Below, piece by piece: positions 10,201-19,552 of a DNA stretch of 64,000 nucleotides; positions within the stretch are counted from its first letter, which is position 1, and each line of letters begins with the position of its first letter. Both the position numbers and the translations under genes were made by a program. The DNA is from Chitinophaga agri (GTDB lineage: Bacteria > Bacteroidota > Bacteroidia > Chitinophagales > Chitinophagaceae): positions 6,094,001 to 6,158,000 of the forward strand of contig NZ_CP048113.1 of the NCBI RefSeq assembly GCF_010093065.1, read 5' to 3'. The notes under the pieces were generated by a model. The model was not told the DNA's origin and made no database searches. It worked only from the letters and a program-made list of their open reading frames with translations.

Positions 10201-11633
10201 AGGAACCTTCAGACCAGGTCCGCTATTACTCCGGCACGGCCTTGTACAAAAAAACATTTGAATGGTCGCCCTCTCAGCAGGATACCATGTCCCGCGTGTT
10301 CATTGACCTTGGTAAAGTCGCTAACATAGCCACTGTTAAAGTAAATGGTATTGATTGTGGTGTTACCTGGACACCGCCTTACAAGGCTGATATCACAGCT
10401 GCTGTTCATACCGGAAATAATGAACTGGTGGTAGCGGTGACTAATACCTGGGGAAATCGTTTAACGGGAGATACAGCGCTGCCAGTGGCGCAACGGATCA
10501 CACATACAACAGCACCGCTGAAACTGGATAAGACAACATTGCTGGAAGCCGGTCTGCTGGGGCCTGTGCAACTGCAACAGGAAATTGTGACGCCTGGTGG
10601 CGAAGTGGCGCAGTCAGTTATGCAACAGGTATATCAGGAGATAAAGACGCCTTATAAATACGGTATGGTGATGGTACCTGCGGATAGTACGAAGAAACTG
10701 GACTGTCCGAGCATCTTCAGGAAAGGACGGAAGTGGTACATGGTATATATCATTTATTACGAAGGTCGTGGCTACGAAACATGGCTGGCAGAAAGCAAAG
10801 ACCTGTTGAACTGGAAGACGAAAGGTAAGATGATGTCATTTGCTGATAGTTCCACTACCTGGGATAAAAACCAGCGGGCAGGTTATATCTCACTGCAGGA
10901 TCATGTGTGGGGAGGTAATTATAAATGGCGTGCCTTTAAAGGCAAACACTGGATGACTTATATCGGCGGTGCCCAAAATGGATATGAACAGGGGTTGTTA
11001 TCAGTTGGTATTGCTAATACACATAAGCGTATTACGAGATCGCATGAGTGGCATCGTTTTGATAGACCTGCCTTAATGGCTACAGATAGTAACGCTGGAT
11101 GGTGGGAGAATAATACCATTTACAAGAGTGCTGTAATATGGGATAAGACCCATACAACCGGTCATCCGTTTGTGATGTACTACAATGCAAAGGGAGACAG
11201 TCTGAAGCCCAAACGTGGAAAGGAACGGATCGGTATGGCCGTGTCAGATGACATGGAACACTGGACAAGATTTGGTAAGGATCCTGTACTGGATCATTTC
11301 ACCGGCATTACCGGAGATGCAGTTATACAACGTATGAACAACCTATGGGTAATGTTCTATTTCGGTGCTTTCTGGAAGGATAGACCTACCGCTTTCAATC
11401 GTTTCGCCTGTTCATATGACCTGATGCACTGGACTGACTGGAATGGAGATGATCTGGTCAGTTCCACAGAGCAATATGACAAGCGTTTTGCACATAAATC
11501 GTTTGTCGTTAAACACAAGGGAGTTGTTTATCATTTCTATTGCGCAGTGAATAACAAAGACCAGCGCGGTATTGCTGTGGCGACTTCAAAGGATGTAGGA
11601 AAAAGTACACTTCACTTTACAAAAGATAAATAG
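7263..11633 (+). CDS. GH106 alpha-L-rhamnosidase fused to a GH43-like propeller
   Basis: A 1456-aa exported protein (signal MKKYCLLIVLLLSVYVGKAQ). The region from residue 30 carries the GH106 start signature VFWYWMHASVTKAGITADLE, followed by AGIGGAYLMP. The GH106 part runs to about residue 1110, including a beta-sandwich near 965-1085 that contains DLGKVANIATVKVNG. From about residue 1126 a second domain begins with LDCPSIFRKGRKWYMVYI. It continues with propeller motifs (TWLAESKDLLNW, GMAVSDDMEHW, FACSYDLMHWTDW) typical of GH43/GH32-clan folds. GH106 enzymes usually end before this second domain. The stop is directly followed by the next ATG. Predicted role: removal of alpha-L-rhamnose from rhamnogalacturonan, with a second attached activity or binding function. 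Confidence 0.85.
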   Translation: MKKYCLLIVLLLSVYVGKAQQLDSLFRLPPPMAKPWVFWYWMHASVTKAGITADLEAMKEAGIGGAYLMPIKGKANPPFINPPVEQLTPAWWEMVRFAHSEAARLGLQLGMHFSDGFALAGGPWITPAQSMQKVVWTATTIRGGTAFNDTLSQPLTNEKYYRDIAVLAFPVVVREKQIPVVTSSLPGIDPQFLASPGSRESFRSQEPCWIQYAYDKPFTCYAVTVVTNGNNYQSHRLRIAVSDDGVDFHPAGKMDAPRHGWQDTDAPVTHAITPVTARYFRFYYDKEGSEPGAEDLDAAKWKPVLKVAGLLMSDQPRIHQFEGKSGAVWRISPYTTVQQIPDKDCIPLDKIIDLTSLLDAHGKLHWKAPAGNWNVLRIGHTSTGHTNATGGAGQGLECDKFSSAAVRVQFDHWFGEARRKIGPFLADSILKVFHVDSWECGSQNWSASFRDEFRRRRGYDLTRYLPAMAGYPVQSVQTSETFLHDVRTTITDLVQQHFYDTLAALAHAHGCTFTAESVAPVFPADGMQHYQSVDIPMGEYWLRSPTHDKPNDMLDAISGAHIYGKRIVQAEAFTELRMRWDEHPGMLKSLADRNYALGINKLVYHVFAHNPWTDRQPGMTLDGVGLYFQRNQTWWKPGKAWVTYAQRCQALLQQGRPVSDIAVFTGEEIPRRAILPERLVGVLPGLFGDSLRYFESKRMANRGTPLREMPAGVTASANITDPADWVDALQGYHYDSFNKDALLRLATVKDGNIILPGGAAYRLLVLPGALAMSPEGNLLSRETMFHLRRLLSQGATIMVNGPVRSLEAPDSTIILSGKGVIQGPWQDSSMSSLGLAPDLLMKEPSGSRAGAVAWTHRTSTDYDIYFISNQREQERTLECSFRVTNRLPELWDAVTGEQRTASDWEMKDGRTLLSLQLPASGSLFVIFRKPTPHREMHHAANWASYNTINTLNNDWEVQFDSTAGGPASPVLFKELKDWSKEPSDQVRYYSGTALYKKTFEWSPSQQDTMSRVFIDLGKVANIATVKVNGIDCGVTWTPPYKADITAAVHTGNNELVVAVTNTWGNRLTGDTALPVAQRITHTTAPLKLDKTTLLEAGLLGPVQLQQEIVTPGGEVAQSVMQQVYQEIKTPYKYGMVMVPADSTKKLDCPSIFRKGRKWYMVYIIYYEGRGYETWLAESKDLLNWKTKGKMMSFADSSTTWDKNQRAGYISLQDHVWGGNYKWRAFKGKHWMTYIGGAQNGYEQGLLSVGIANTHKRITRSHEWHRFDRPALMATDSNAGWWENNTIYKSAVIWDKTHTTGHPFVMYYNAKGDSLKPKRGKERIGMAVSDDMEHWTRFGKDPVLDHFTGITGDAVIQRMNNLWVMFYFGAFWKDRPTAFNRFACSYDLMHWTDWNGDDLVSSTEQYDKRFAHKSFVVKHKGVVYHFYCAVNNKDQRGIAVATSKDVGKSTLHFTKDK

Positions 11634-14027
11634 ATGACGCGTTGTTTGTTGGTAGTTTCTTTGATTTTCTTTTTTTGTGTTAAGGCGCATGCGCAACGTG
11701 TGCAGCTGTTTGATGATAACTGGTTATTCTGGCGTGGTGCTGCACAGGGTGCAGAAGATACACTGTTCAGCGATGCCGGCTGGAGGAAGGTGTCCCTGCC
11801 GCATGACTGGAGTATAGAAGACCTGCCAGGCACAGTATCTCCATTTGATAAAGGTGCATTAAGTCAGGTGAGTGGTGGTTTTACAACAGGTGGTAGCGGT
11901 TGGTACCGTAAGCATTTTGCAATGCCTGCTTCAAATAAAGGAAAACGGATCATAGTACAGTTTGATGGTGTATACATGCATGCACAGGTCTGGATCAATG
12001 GTAAGAAGTTGGGTAAACATCCTTATGGTTATACATCTTTTTGGTATGATATCACGCCACACCTGCGATATGACAGGGATAATATACTGACAGTGAAAGT
12101 AAGAAATGAAGGCGAGAACAGTCGCTGGTATGCCGGTTCAGGTATCTATCGCCATGTATGGTTAAAGACGATTGAACCAGTGCATGTCGCACAGTGGGGA
12201 ACTTTCATTACAACGCCTGTTGTGAATAAACAGGCTGCTGCTGTACAGATAGTTACCACGTTGAAGAATGAAACAGCGGCAGCTGTAAATACTACCTTGC
12301 TGACGCGCATCGTGGATGCAAAAGGGCGTACTGTAGCAGAAAGCAAAGGGCAGCAAGCCATTAATGCAAACAGAGATAGTGTAATGCAACAGACATTACA
12401 GGTGAAGACACCGGTTTTATGGGATGTGAATGCTCCCGTATTATACACAGCGGTATCCTATGTGTATGTGGATAACATGATAAAAGATAGTTTGGCAACA
12501 CCTTTTGGGATCCGTACAATTACTGCAGATGCGATAAATGGTTTTCAGTTAAACGGAAAGACCATTAAATTGAAAGGTGGCTGTGTGCATCATGATAATG
12601 GTCCGCTGGGTGCGAAAGCTTACGATAGAGCAGAAGAAAGAAAGGTCGAATTATTGAAGGCGAGTGGCTATAATGCCATCCGCTGTTCACATAATCCGCC
12701 TTCAACTGCATTTCTTGATGCCTGCGACAGGCTGGGAATGCTGGTGATAGATGAGGCTTTTGACATATGGAAAGATGGCAAGAATCCGGAAGACTATCAC
12801 CTTTACTTTAATGAATGGTGGCAGCGTGATCTGGAGAGTATGTTATATCGTGACAGGAACCATCCATCTGTGATCATGTGGAGTACCGGTAATGAAATTC
12901 CGCATCGGGAGAAGCCTGAAGTCGCAAAAGTGGCGCGCATGCTGCGTGACCATATCCGCAGTATAGATACAACCCGCTTTGTCACGTGTGGTGTGAATGG
13001 TATAGCACCAGATAAGGATACTTTCCTGGCCACGCTGGATATAGCTGGTTATAACTACGCCCGTACAAAGTATGTGGAAGATCATGAAAGAGTGCCGCAA
13101 CGTGTGATGATGGCAACCGAGTCATTTGCGATAGAAGCGGCTGATTACTGGATGGAAGTGACCGATCATCCATGGGTGATCGGGGATTTCGTGTGGACGG
13201 CTTTCGATTACATCGGAGAGGCAAGTATAGGTTGGCTGGGATACCCCCAGCGTCAGTCATTTTATCCCTGGCATCTTGCTTATTGCGGTGATATAGATGT
13301 GTGTGGATGGAAACGGCCTCAGTCTTACTACAGAGATGCATTGTGGATGCCGGAGCAGTTATCATTATTTGTAAAACCGCCAGTACCATCTTTTGATACA
13401 AATGCACATAAGGTGGAATGGAGCCAATGGGAATGGCATGATGCAAGAGACTCATGGAACTGGACAGGATATGAAGGTAAGCCATTAGATGTAACAGTCT
13501 ACACATCTTATGAAGCGGCAGAGTTATTTCTTAATGGCCGATCCCTCGGCCGCAGGACTGCCGGTCGTTCTGGTAAGTTTATGGCGGCATGGCAGGTGCC
13601 TTATTCCCCGGGAAAGCTGAGTGTGGTAGGGTATAATGGGAAAAAGAGATCAAAAGAGGTAGCATTGAATACCGCTGGCAAGGTCACACAACTAAAGCTG
13701 ACTACTGACAGACAACAGATCGTTGCCAATGGTCAGGACCTGAGTTATGTTACCATCACCTTGCAGGATGCAGCTCGTAATATAGTGCCCGATGCAGATG
13801 CGTTATTAAAATTCAGTATCAGCGGTCCAGGTACGATAGTGGGTGTCGGCAATGCTAACCCTATGAGTACGGAAAGCTATCAGCTGTCACAGCGAAAGGC
13901 ATGGAGAGGCAAATGTCTGGTGATCATAAAATCAGATAAACAGCCCGGGGATATTACCCTACAGGTAAATGCAGCTGACCTGCCGGCCACACAGGTAAAG
14001 ATCACATCTACTCAGCCAAACGAATGA
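11634..14027 (+). CDS. GH2 beta-galactosidase-type glycosidase
   Basis: A 797-aa exported protein with a signal peptide ending near KAHAQ. It shows the standard GH2 order: sugar-binding jelly roll (SLPHDWSIEDLPG near residue 55, WYRKHFAMP, YMHAQVWINGKKLGKHPYGY), an Ig-like domain, then the TIM barrel. CSHNPPSTAFLDACDRLGML lies near residue 350. The acid/base Glu is in MWSTGNE (E421) and the likely nucleophile is in MATES (E496). A C-terminal Ig-like module (DUF4982 type) and a further sandwich follow. The gene starts on the base after the GH106 stop and ends 4 bases before the next gene. Beta-galactosidase is the likely activity, but GH2 also contains beta-glucuronidases and others. Confidence 0.88.
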   Translation: MTRCLLVVSLIFFFCVKAHAQRVQLFDDNWLFWRGAAQGAEDTLFSDAGWRKVSLPHDWSIEDLPGTVSPFDKGALSQVSGGFTTGGSGWYRKHFAMPASNKGKRIIVQFDGVYMHAQVWINGKKLGKHPYGYTSFWYDITPHLRYDRDNILTVKVRNEGENSRWYAGSGIYRHVWLKTIEPVHVAQWGTFITTPVVNKQAAAVQIVTTLKNETAAAVNTTLLTRIVDAKGRTVAESKGQQAINANRDSVMQQTLQVKTPVLWDVNAPVLYTAVSYVYVDNMIKDSLATPFGIRTITADAINGFQLNGKTIKLKGGCVHHDNGPLGAKAYDRAEERKVELLKASGYNAIRCSHNPPSTAFLDACDRLGMLVIDEAFDIWKDGKNPEDYHLYFNEWWQRDLESMLYRDRNHPSVIMWSTGNEIPHREKPEVAKVARMLRDHIRSIDTTRFVTCGVNGIAPDKDTFLATLDIAGYNYARTKYVEDHERVPQRVMMATESFAIEAADYWMEVTDHPWVIGDFVWTAFDYIGEASIGWLGYPQRQSFYPWHLAYCGDIDVCGWKRPQSYYRDALWMPEQLSLFVKPPVPSFDTNAHKVEWSQWEWHDARDSWNWTGYEGKPLDVTVYTSYEAAELFLNGRSLGRRTAGRSGKFMAAWQVPYSPGKLSVVGYNGKKRSKEVALNTAGKVTQLKLTTDRQQIVANGQDLSYVTITLQDAARNIVPDADALLKFSISGPGTIVGVGNANPMSTESYQLSQRKAWRGKCLVIIKSDKQPGDITLQVNAADLPATQVKITSTQPNE

Positions 14028-14031
14028 CGAT

Positions 14032-16824
14032 ATGAAGAAATACCCCGCCATATTGTTACTCTTTCTATCAACGAAGGGTATAGCACAGCAGCTACAGGTA
14101 ATTAATCTGAAGACAAATAATAAGATCTGTCCGGTCGGAACGCAGCTCACACCACGTTTTAGCTGGCAACTGAGCGCTGCTTATAATAACTGCATACAAC
14201 AGGGATACCAGTTACAATTGTCTGATGATAGTACTACATTAAATATGCCTGTACATACAGGTAAACGTGTGGTGAGTGAAGATCAGTCCTCTAGTGTGGC
14301 GCAGGGTGTGATAAATACGGCTTTACAACCGGCACATACTTATTATTGGCGTGTGCAGGTGTGGGATAAGAATGGCCGTACTTCCGGTTGGAGCCGGGTC
14401 GCTTGTTTTACCACCGCGTTAGCAACAGCGGCTGACTGGAAAGAAGCACAATGGATCGGGTATGAAGAGCTGCCAGACTCTATGTTGGTTGTACCGGGGG
14501 TACATAATGGTACTGATAAATTTTATCAGAAACATAAGGCAAGACAGCGACCTGTAGTACCCTTGTTCAGAAAGACCTTTCAGGCAAATGGTAATATAAA
14601 AAGCGCTTTATTGTTCATCAGTGGTTTGGGGCATTATGAAGCGAGTCTCAATGGTATGAAGTTAGGAGATAATTTCCTTGCACCCGGTTGGACGCATTAC
14701 AGGGAAACCGTTTTGTACAATACATATGATGTGACGAAGCAGGTAAAACAAGGTGATAATGCATTGGGTGTCATAGTTGGTAACGGTTTCTTCAATGTGA
14801 ATAAGGAGCGTTATCGCAAACTGTCAATTGCATATGGGATGCCAAGAATGATCTGCCGCCTGCAGATTACATACGAAGACGGAAGGACGACAAATATTAT
14901 TTCGGGGGCAGACTGGAAAACAAGTCCGTCACCCGTTACTTTCAGTAGTATTTATGGCGGAGAAGATTATGATGCCGGCATGGAACAGGCTGGCTGGGAT
15001 CAGCCGGGTTTCAATGATGCGCAGTGGCAATCTGCTATACGCGTGAAGGCTACTGAAAAGCGCTTGCTGCCAGAGGAAGACTATCCGGTGAAGGTAATGG
15101 AGGTCTTGCCAGCGCAGCATATTACACAACCAAAGAAAGGTGTGTATATGTATGATTTCGGCCAGAATGTTTCCGGTATCATTGAGCTAAAGGTGAAAGG
15201 AAAGAAAGGACAAACTGTTAAACTGATTCCTGCTGAACTGATAAAAGATGATAAGCTGGCCAATCAGAAAGCTACCGGTGGCCCTTATTATTTTAGTTAT
15301 ACTTTAAAGGGAGAGGGGGAAGAAATATGGCGTCCTAAGTTTAGTTACTACGGGTTCCGTTATGTACAAATGGAAGGAGCTGCACCAGATACTGCCAGCG
15401 ATAAAAGTGATGTGCCGGCTGTAGCGCAGCTTAATTTGCTGCATACGCGGAACGCGTCACCTGATAATGGAAGTTTCTCCTGTTCGAATGATCTATTCAA
15501 TCGTATACATACCTTAATACTATGGGCTATTAAAAGTAACATGCAGAGTGTGTTGACAGATTGCCCCCACAGGGAAAAGCTTAGCTGGTTGGAGCAGGAC
15601 TACCTGATGGGTAATGCCATACAGTACAGTTATGATATTGATCTGCTATACCGTAAGCTGATACGGGATATGCAGGATGCACAGACAAAGGATGGCCTGA
15701 TCCCTGATATAGCGCCGGAGTTCGTTTTCTTTGATGATAACGGTTATGGTTTCAGGGATTCTCCTGAATGGGGGAGCGCAGGTGTGATCGTGCCCTGGCT
15801 GATGTATTCCTGGTATGGAGATAAGACTGTTTTAAAGGATGCTTATCCGATGGTGAAAAAGTATGTGGAATACCTGGGAACAAAAACAGAGAAGAACTTA
15901 TTGTCCTACGGACTCGGAGACTGGTTTGATATTGGGCCCCAGCGTCCGGGCGTGGCGCAGTTGACGCCTAAAGGAGTGACAGCGACGGCTATCTACTACT
16001 ATGATCTTATATTGGCAGGTAAGATGGCAACATTGTTAGGTAAGCCATCCGATGCAATGCAATGGAATGCATTGGCAATATCAGTGAAAGACGCTTTTAA
16101 TAAAGCTTATTTTAATACAGCGACCAGGGTGTATGCAACCGGTAGTCAAACCGCTATGGCCATGCCGTTGTGTGTAGGGCTGGTAGATGCACCGTATCGT
16201 CAGGCCGTATTTGATAACCTGGTAGATGCTATTCGTCAGCAGGGTAAGAAACTGACAGCCGGAGATATTGGTTTTCATTTCCTTGTGCAGGCGCTACAGG
16301 AAGGCGGCGCTGCTGATCTGTTGTATGAAATGAATAACCGTAGTGACGTGCCCGGATACGGTTTTCAGCTGGCCAAGGGTGCGACGACGTTAACAGAATC
16401 CTGGGCTGCCTGGGAACAGGTATCTAATAATCACCTGATGCTGGGGCACCTGATGGAATGGTTTTATACGGGATTAGGAGGAATTACGCAATTTCCGGGC
16501 GGCGTTGGCTATAGGCGGGTTCAGATAAGTCCCGAGGTGGTTGGCGACATTACATGGGTTAAAACGGCTTATAATACCCCTTATGGAACGGTTCGGAGCG
16601 AGTGGGAGAAGAAGGATACGCAGGTGATATTCCGTATTAGTATTCCTCCTAATAGCACAGCAGTTGTCAGACTCCCTGCCACAAAAGGTGCTGATATAAA
16701 AGAAACGGGTTCATCTCCTGGCGGGAAGAACAAGGTGAAGGTACGTAAATATGAGGGCAGTAGAGCGGTCATCGAAGTAGGATCAGGAGATTATGTATTT
16801 ATTGTTGCTGCTCCCTTTAATTGA
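14032..16824 (+). CDS. GH78 alpha-L-rhamnosidase
   Basis: A 930-aa exported protein (MKKYPAILLLFLSTKGIAQQ) with normal GH78 length and no extra domain. Domains in order are the N-terminal Ig-like segment (PRFSWQLSA, YYWRVQVWDKNG), the rhamnose-binding sandwich (HYEASLNGMKLGDNFLAPGW), the helical barrel and a C-terminal sandwich. Catalytic-region motifs are TDCPHREKLSWLEQD (D510, E515) and TTLTESW (E789). It is a clear paralogue of the N-terminal part of the fused GH78 upstream but differs in detail, so it may cut another rhamnosyl linkage. It is followed by a 138-base gap in which I saw no strong signal. Confidence 0.9.
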   Translation: MKKYPAILLLFLSTKGIAQQLQVINLKTNNKICPVGTQLTPRFSWQLSAAYNNCIQQGYQLQLSDDSTTLNMPVHTGKRVVSEDQSSSVAQGVINTALQPAHTYYWRVQVWDKNGRTSGWSRVACFTTALATAADWKEAQWIGYEELPDSMLVVPGVHNGTDKFYQKHKARQRPVVPLFRKTFQANGNIKSALLFISGLGHYEASLNGMKLGDNFLAPGWTHYRETVLYNTYDVTKQVKQGDNALGVIVGNGFFNVNKERYRKLSIAYGMPRMICRLQITYEDGRTTNIISGADWKTSPSPVTFSSIYGGEDYDAGMEQAGWDQPGFNDAQWQSAIRVKATEKRLLPEEDYPVKVMEVLPAQHITQPKKGVYMYDFGQNVSGIIELKVKGKKGQTVKLIPAELIKDDKLANQKATGGPYYFSYTLKGEGEEIWRPKFSYYGFRYVQMEGAAPDTASDKSDVPAVAQLNLLHTRNASPDNGSFSCSNDLFNRIHTLILWAIKSNMQSVLTDCPHREKLSWLEQDYLMGNAIQYSYDIDLLYRKLIRDMQDAQTKDGLIPDIAPEFVFFDDNGYGFRDSPEWGSAGVIVPWLMYSWYGDKTVLKDAYPMVKKYVEYLGTKTEKNLLSYGLGDWFDIGPQRPGVAQLTPKGVTATAIYYYDLILAGKMATLLGKPSDAMQWNALAISVKDAFNKAYFNTATRVYATGSQTAMAMPLCVGLVDAPYRQAVFDNLVDAIRQQGKKLTAGDIGFHFLVQALQEGGAADLLYEMNNRSDVPGYGFQLAKGATTLTESWAAWEQVSNNHLMLGHLMEWFYTGLGGITQFPGGVGYRRVQISPEVVGDITWVKTAYNTPYGTVRSEWEKKDTQVIFRISIPPNSTAVVRLPATKGADIKETGSSPGGKNKVKVRKYEGSRAVIEVGSGDYVFIVAAPFN

Positions 16825-16962
16825 TGCTGCATTACTTTATTATTACCCAGGTACAACCAACACCTCCGGTAACGATTGCGTAAATAAACCTATCTGACGG
16901 CTTTCTAAAACAGCTGATTTTTTATAGCTTGTCCGATACTGTGTGTAATCAAATTCCGTGTT

Positions 16963-17943
16963 ATGAAGCAATGCTTTTCCGTCATTTTCCTGCCCGTTCT
17001 ATTGTTGTTGTCAATAAGTGGATATGCACAGGATACCCGTGCCCGGTTGGTGGTGGCAGCAGATGGTACAGGTGACTACAGGACTATCCAGGAGGCGGTG
17101 AATGCAGTCAGGGACTTTACCTATTTCCGCGTGACGATCTTTATCCGTAAGGGTATATATCATGAAAAACTGTGTGTCCCTACCTGGAAATGCAGTATCA
17201 CCTTACAGGGGGAAGACAGGGATAGTACCATCATTACCAATGCGGATTATTCCGGAAAGGCTTACCCTGGTAAAGACCCCTCCGGCAGGGATAAATTCGG
17301 CACCTTCACTTCTTATACGGTACTCGTGGCAGGAGATGATATCATCGCAGAGAACCTCACTTTCGAAAATGCAGCCGGTCGGGTGGGACAGGCGGTCGCA
17401 TTGCATGTGGAAGGAGACCGTTGTATATTCCGGAACTGCAGATTACTGGGGAATCAGGATACACTGTATGCCGGCCGCGCAGGGAGCAGACAGTACTTCA
17501 GGGATTGTTACATAGAAGGTACGACTGACTTTATCTTCGGTGCCTCAACCGTATGGTTTGAAGGCTGCACCATCCACAGTAAAAGAGATTCTTATATCAC
17601 AGCGGCTTCTACTACGCCACATCAGCCTTATGGCTTTGTATTCAGTCATTGCAGGGTGACCGCGGACAGTATCGCCACCAGGGTCTTTCTTGGTCGGCCA
17701 TGGCGGCCCTATGCGTCGACTATCTTTATGTACTGTACGTTGGGGCCACAGATATTGCCGCAAGGCTGGCATAACTGGGATAAAAAAGAGAATGAGCTTA
17801 CCGCGAGATATGCAGAATATAATAACACTGGCGCAGGTGCTGTGACGGCCGAACGCGTGGTATGGTCCACACAGCTATCTGCAAAAAGAGCAAAAGATAT
17901 TACACTGACTAAAGTATTTGGAACTTGGGACCCGTTAAAATAA
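16963..17943 (+). CDS. pectin methylesterase (CE8)
   Basis: A 326-aa exported protein with a signal peptide ending near GYAQ. The body is a right-handed beta-helix of CE8 type. The catalytic signatures are present: GNQDTLYAG with D166, DFIFGAS with D189 and LGRPW with R245. Q145-region residues (VGQAVALHV) also match the family. It removes methyl esters from homogalacturonan, which exposes the backbone for lyases or hydrolases. This gene is the best single argument that the surrounding rhamnosidases act on pectin. Its 3' end overlaps the next gene by 19 bases. Confidence 0.92.
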   Translation: MKQCFSVIFLPVLLLLSISGYAQDTRARLVVAADGTGDYRTIQEAVNAVRDFTYFRVTIFIRKGIYHEKLCVPTWKCSITLQGEDRDSTIITNADYSGKAYPGKDPSGRDKFGTFTSYTVLVAGDDIIAENLTFENAAGRVGQAVALHVEGDRCIFRNCRLLGNQDTLYAGRAGSRQYFRDCYIEGTTDFIFGASTVWFEGCTIHSKRDSYITAASTTPHQPYGFVFSHCRVTADSIATRVFLGRPWRPYASTIFMYCTLGPQILPQGWHNWDKKENELTARYAEYNNTGAGAVTAERVVWSTQLSAKRAKDITLTKVFGTWDPLK

Positions 17944-19499
17944 TTATTGCCGTTTGTCTGTTCCTGCCATTGCACTTATTGGCGCAGCAGGAGAATGTTC
18001 ATTCCCGGAATGAAATGACACTGGATCACATACTGAAAAAGTATGTAGACCGGTTCAATAGTCTTGATTCAGAATATGTGAAGAACTATGTGAGTAATGC
18101 CGGTGCATATGACTGGCTTCAGCAAAATGTACCCTTACTTGAATGCCCGGACAGTACGATCGAACAGACTTATTATTATCGCTGGTGGACATTTCGTAAA
18201 CATCTGAAAGAAACACCGGACGGATTTATCTTCACTGAATTCATTACCCCCGTTAAACATGCCGGCCGGTTCAATGCCCTTAGCTGCGCTTTTGGACATC
18301 ACGTGTATGAAGGCCGGTGGCTGCGGGATAAACAGTATATAGATCAGTATATCCAGTACTGGTACCTGAAAGATGTACAACAGAAAGCACCCCGTTTTCA
18401 TCAGTTCAGCAGCTGGGCAGCTGATGCCGTGTACAGTCGCTTCCTGGTGGATAGGGACAGCAGCTTTGTGAAGGAGCTGTTGCCTGCCATGGATGCAGAT
18501 TACCGGTTATGGGAAACCGAGAAAAGGTTATCTGATGGTTTGTTCTGGCAGTTTGATGTGAAGGATGGCATGGAAGAATCTATCAGTGGGGCACGTCGCG
18601 AAAAGCATACACGTCCGACTATCAGCAGCTACATGTATGGGAATGCAGTCGCATTGGCAAAGATGGCAGCATTGTCCGGTAACGACACATTACGTACCCG
18701 TTATGTAGCAGATGCACAAAAGATCAGGCAACTGGTGCAGACAAAATTATGGGATGATACCGCAGCGTTTTTTAAAGTAAGGCAGGTGGTAAAAGGTACT
18801 GCCGAAACACGCTTTTCCAATGCGCGTGAACAGATCGGATTTATACCCTGGTATTTTGATCTGCCGGCAGATAAAGCGAAGTACGCGAAAGCCTGGGAGC
18901 AACTGACCGATACCAGTGGTTTTAATGCCCCCTGGGGACTGACTACCGCCGAACGCCGGCATCCGCTGTTCCGCTCTCATGGTAGTGGTGGCTGCGAATG
19001 GGATGGACCTGTATGGCCGTTCGCTACAACACAGACGTTAAAGGGATTAGCCAATTTGCTGACCCGTTATACACATAAAGATGGCATGACGGCAGCCGTA
19101 TATTATCATGCATTACAGGTCTATGCCCGTTCTCATCAGAAAAATGGAGAACCTTATCTCGGAGAGTATCAGGATGAACGTACAGGTTATTGGTTAAAGG
19201 GAGATGATCCAAGAAGTAGTTATTATAACCACTCCGGTTTTTGTGACCTGGTGATCAATGATCTGATCGGTATCAAGCCGCGGACGGATGATAAGCTGGA
19301 GTTGTATCCGTTGATACCTAAAGGAAAATGGGACTGGTTTTATCTGGAAGGTGTGCCATATCATGGGAGAGTGGTGAGCGTGATATGGGACAAGACAGGT
19401 GAGAAGTATGGGAAAGGAAAGGGTTTGAGGATTTTAGTCAATGGAAAAGAAGCATATAAGGGCAAGGAGCTAAAGCAGGTGTTGGTGAAAGGGGTGTAA
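17925..19499 (+). CDS. MGH1/GH63-like alpha,alpha-barrel glycosidase
   Basis: A 524-aa exported protein. The best start is TTG at 17925, inside the end of the pectinesterase, because it gives a good signal peptide (MGPVKIIIAVCLFLPLHLLAQ). No ATG occurs before codon 31. The mature protein resembles the MGH1-like/GH63/trehalase (alpha/alpha)6 family, with YYYRWWTFRKHL near residue 85, GSGGCEWDGPVWPFATTQT near 352 and HSGFCDLVINDLIG near 435. The reaction is unknown; members cut alpha-linked sugars from glycans or glycosylated acids. The context suggests a pectin side-chain role. Function is inferred and the family is moderately sure. Confidence 0.72.
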   Translation: MGPVKIIIAVCLFLPLHLLAQQENVHSRNEMTLDHILKKYVDRFNSLDSEYVKNYVSNAGAYDWLQQNVPLLECPDSTIEQTYYYRWWTFRKHLKETPDGFIFTEFITPVKHAGRFNALSCAFGHHVYEGRWLRDKQYIDQYIQYWYLKDVQQKAPRFHQFSSWAADAVYSRFLVDRDSSFVKELLPAMDADYRLWETEKRLSDGLFWQFDVKDGMEESISGARREKHTRPTISSYMYGNAVALAKMAALSGNDTLRTRYVADAQKIRQLVQTKLWDDTAAFFKVRQVVKGTAETRFSNAREQIGFIPWYFDLPADKAKYAKAWEQLTDTSGFNAPWGLTTAERRHPLFRSHGSGGCEWDGPVWPFATTQTLKGLANLLTRYTHKDGMTAAVYYHALQVYARSHQKNGEPYLGEYQDERTGYWLKGDDPRSSYYNHSGFCDLVINDLIGIKPRTDDKLELYPLIPKGKWDWFYLEGVPYHGRVVSVIWDKTGEKYGKGKGLRILVNGKEAYKGKELKQVLVKGV

Positions 19500-19512
19500 T
19501 CCAAACTTTTCC

Positions 19513-19520
19513 TACCTTTA
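19513..19520 (+). promoter_or_regulatory. possible -7 element before the GH3 gene
   Basis: TACCTTTA matches the Bacteroidota -7 consensus TAnnTTTG in 7 of 8 positions and lies 33 bases before the GH3 start. No convincing -33 element is seen at the right distance, so this is weak. Confidence 0.3.
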
Positions 19521-19552
19521 GCCCCTACGTATAAACTCAAAACAACACAGTT

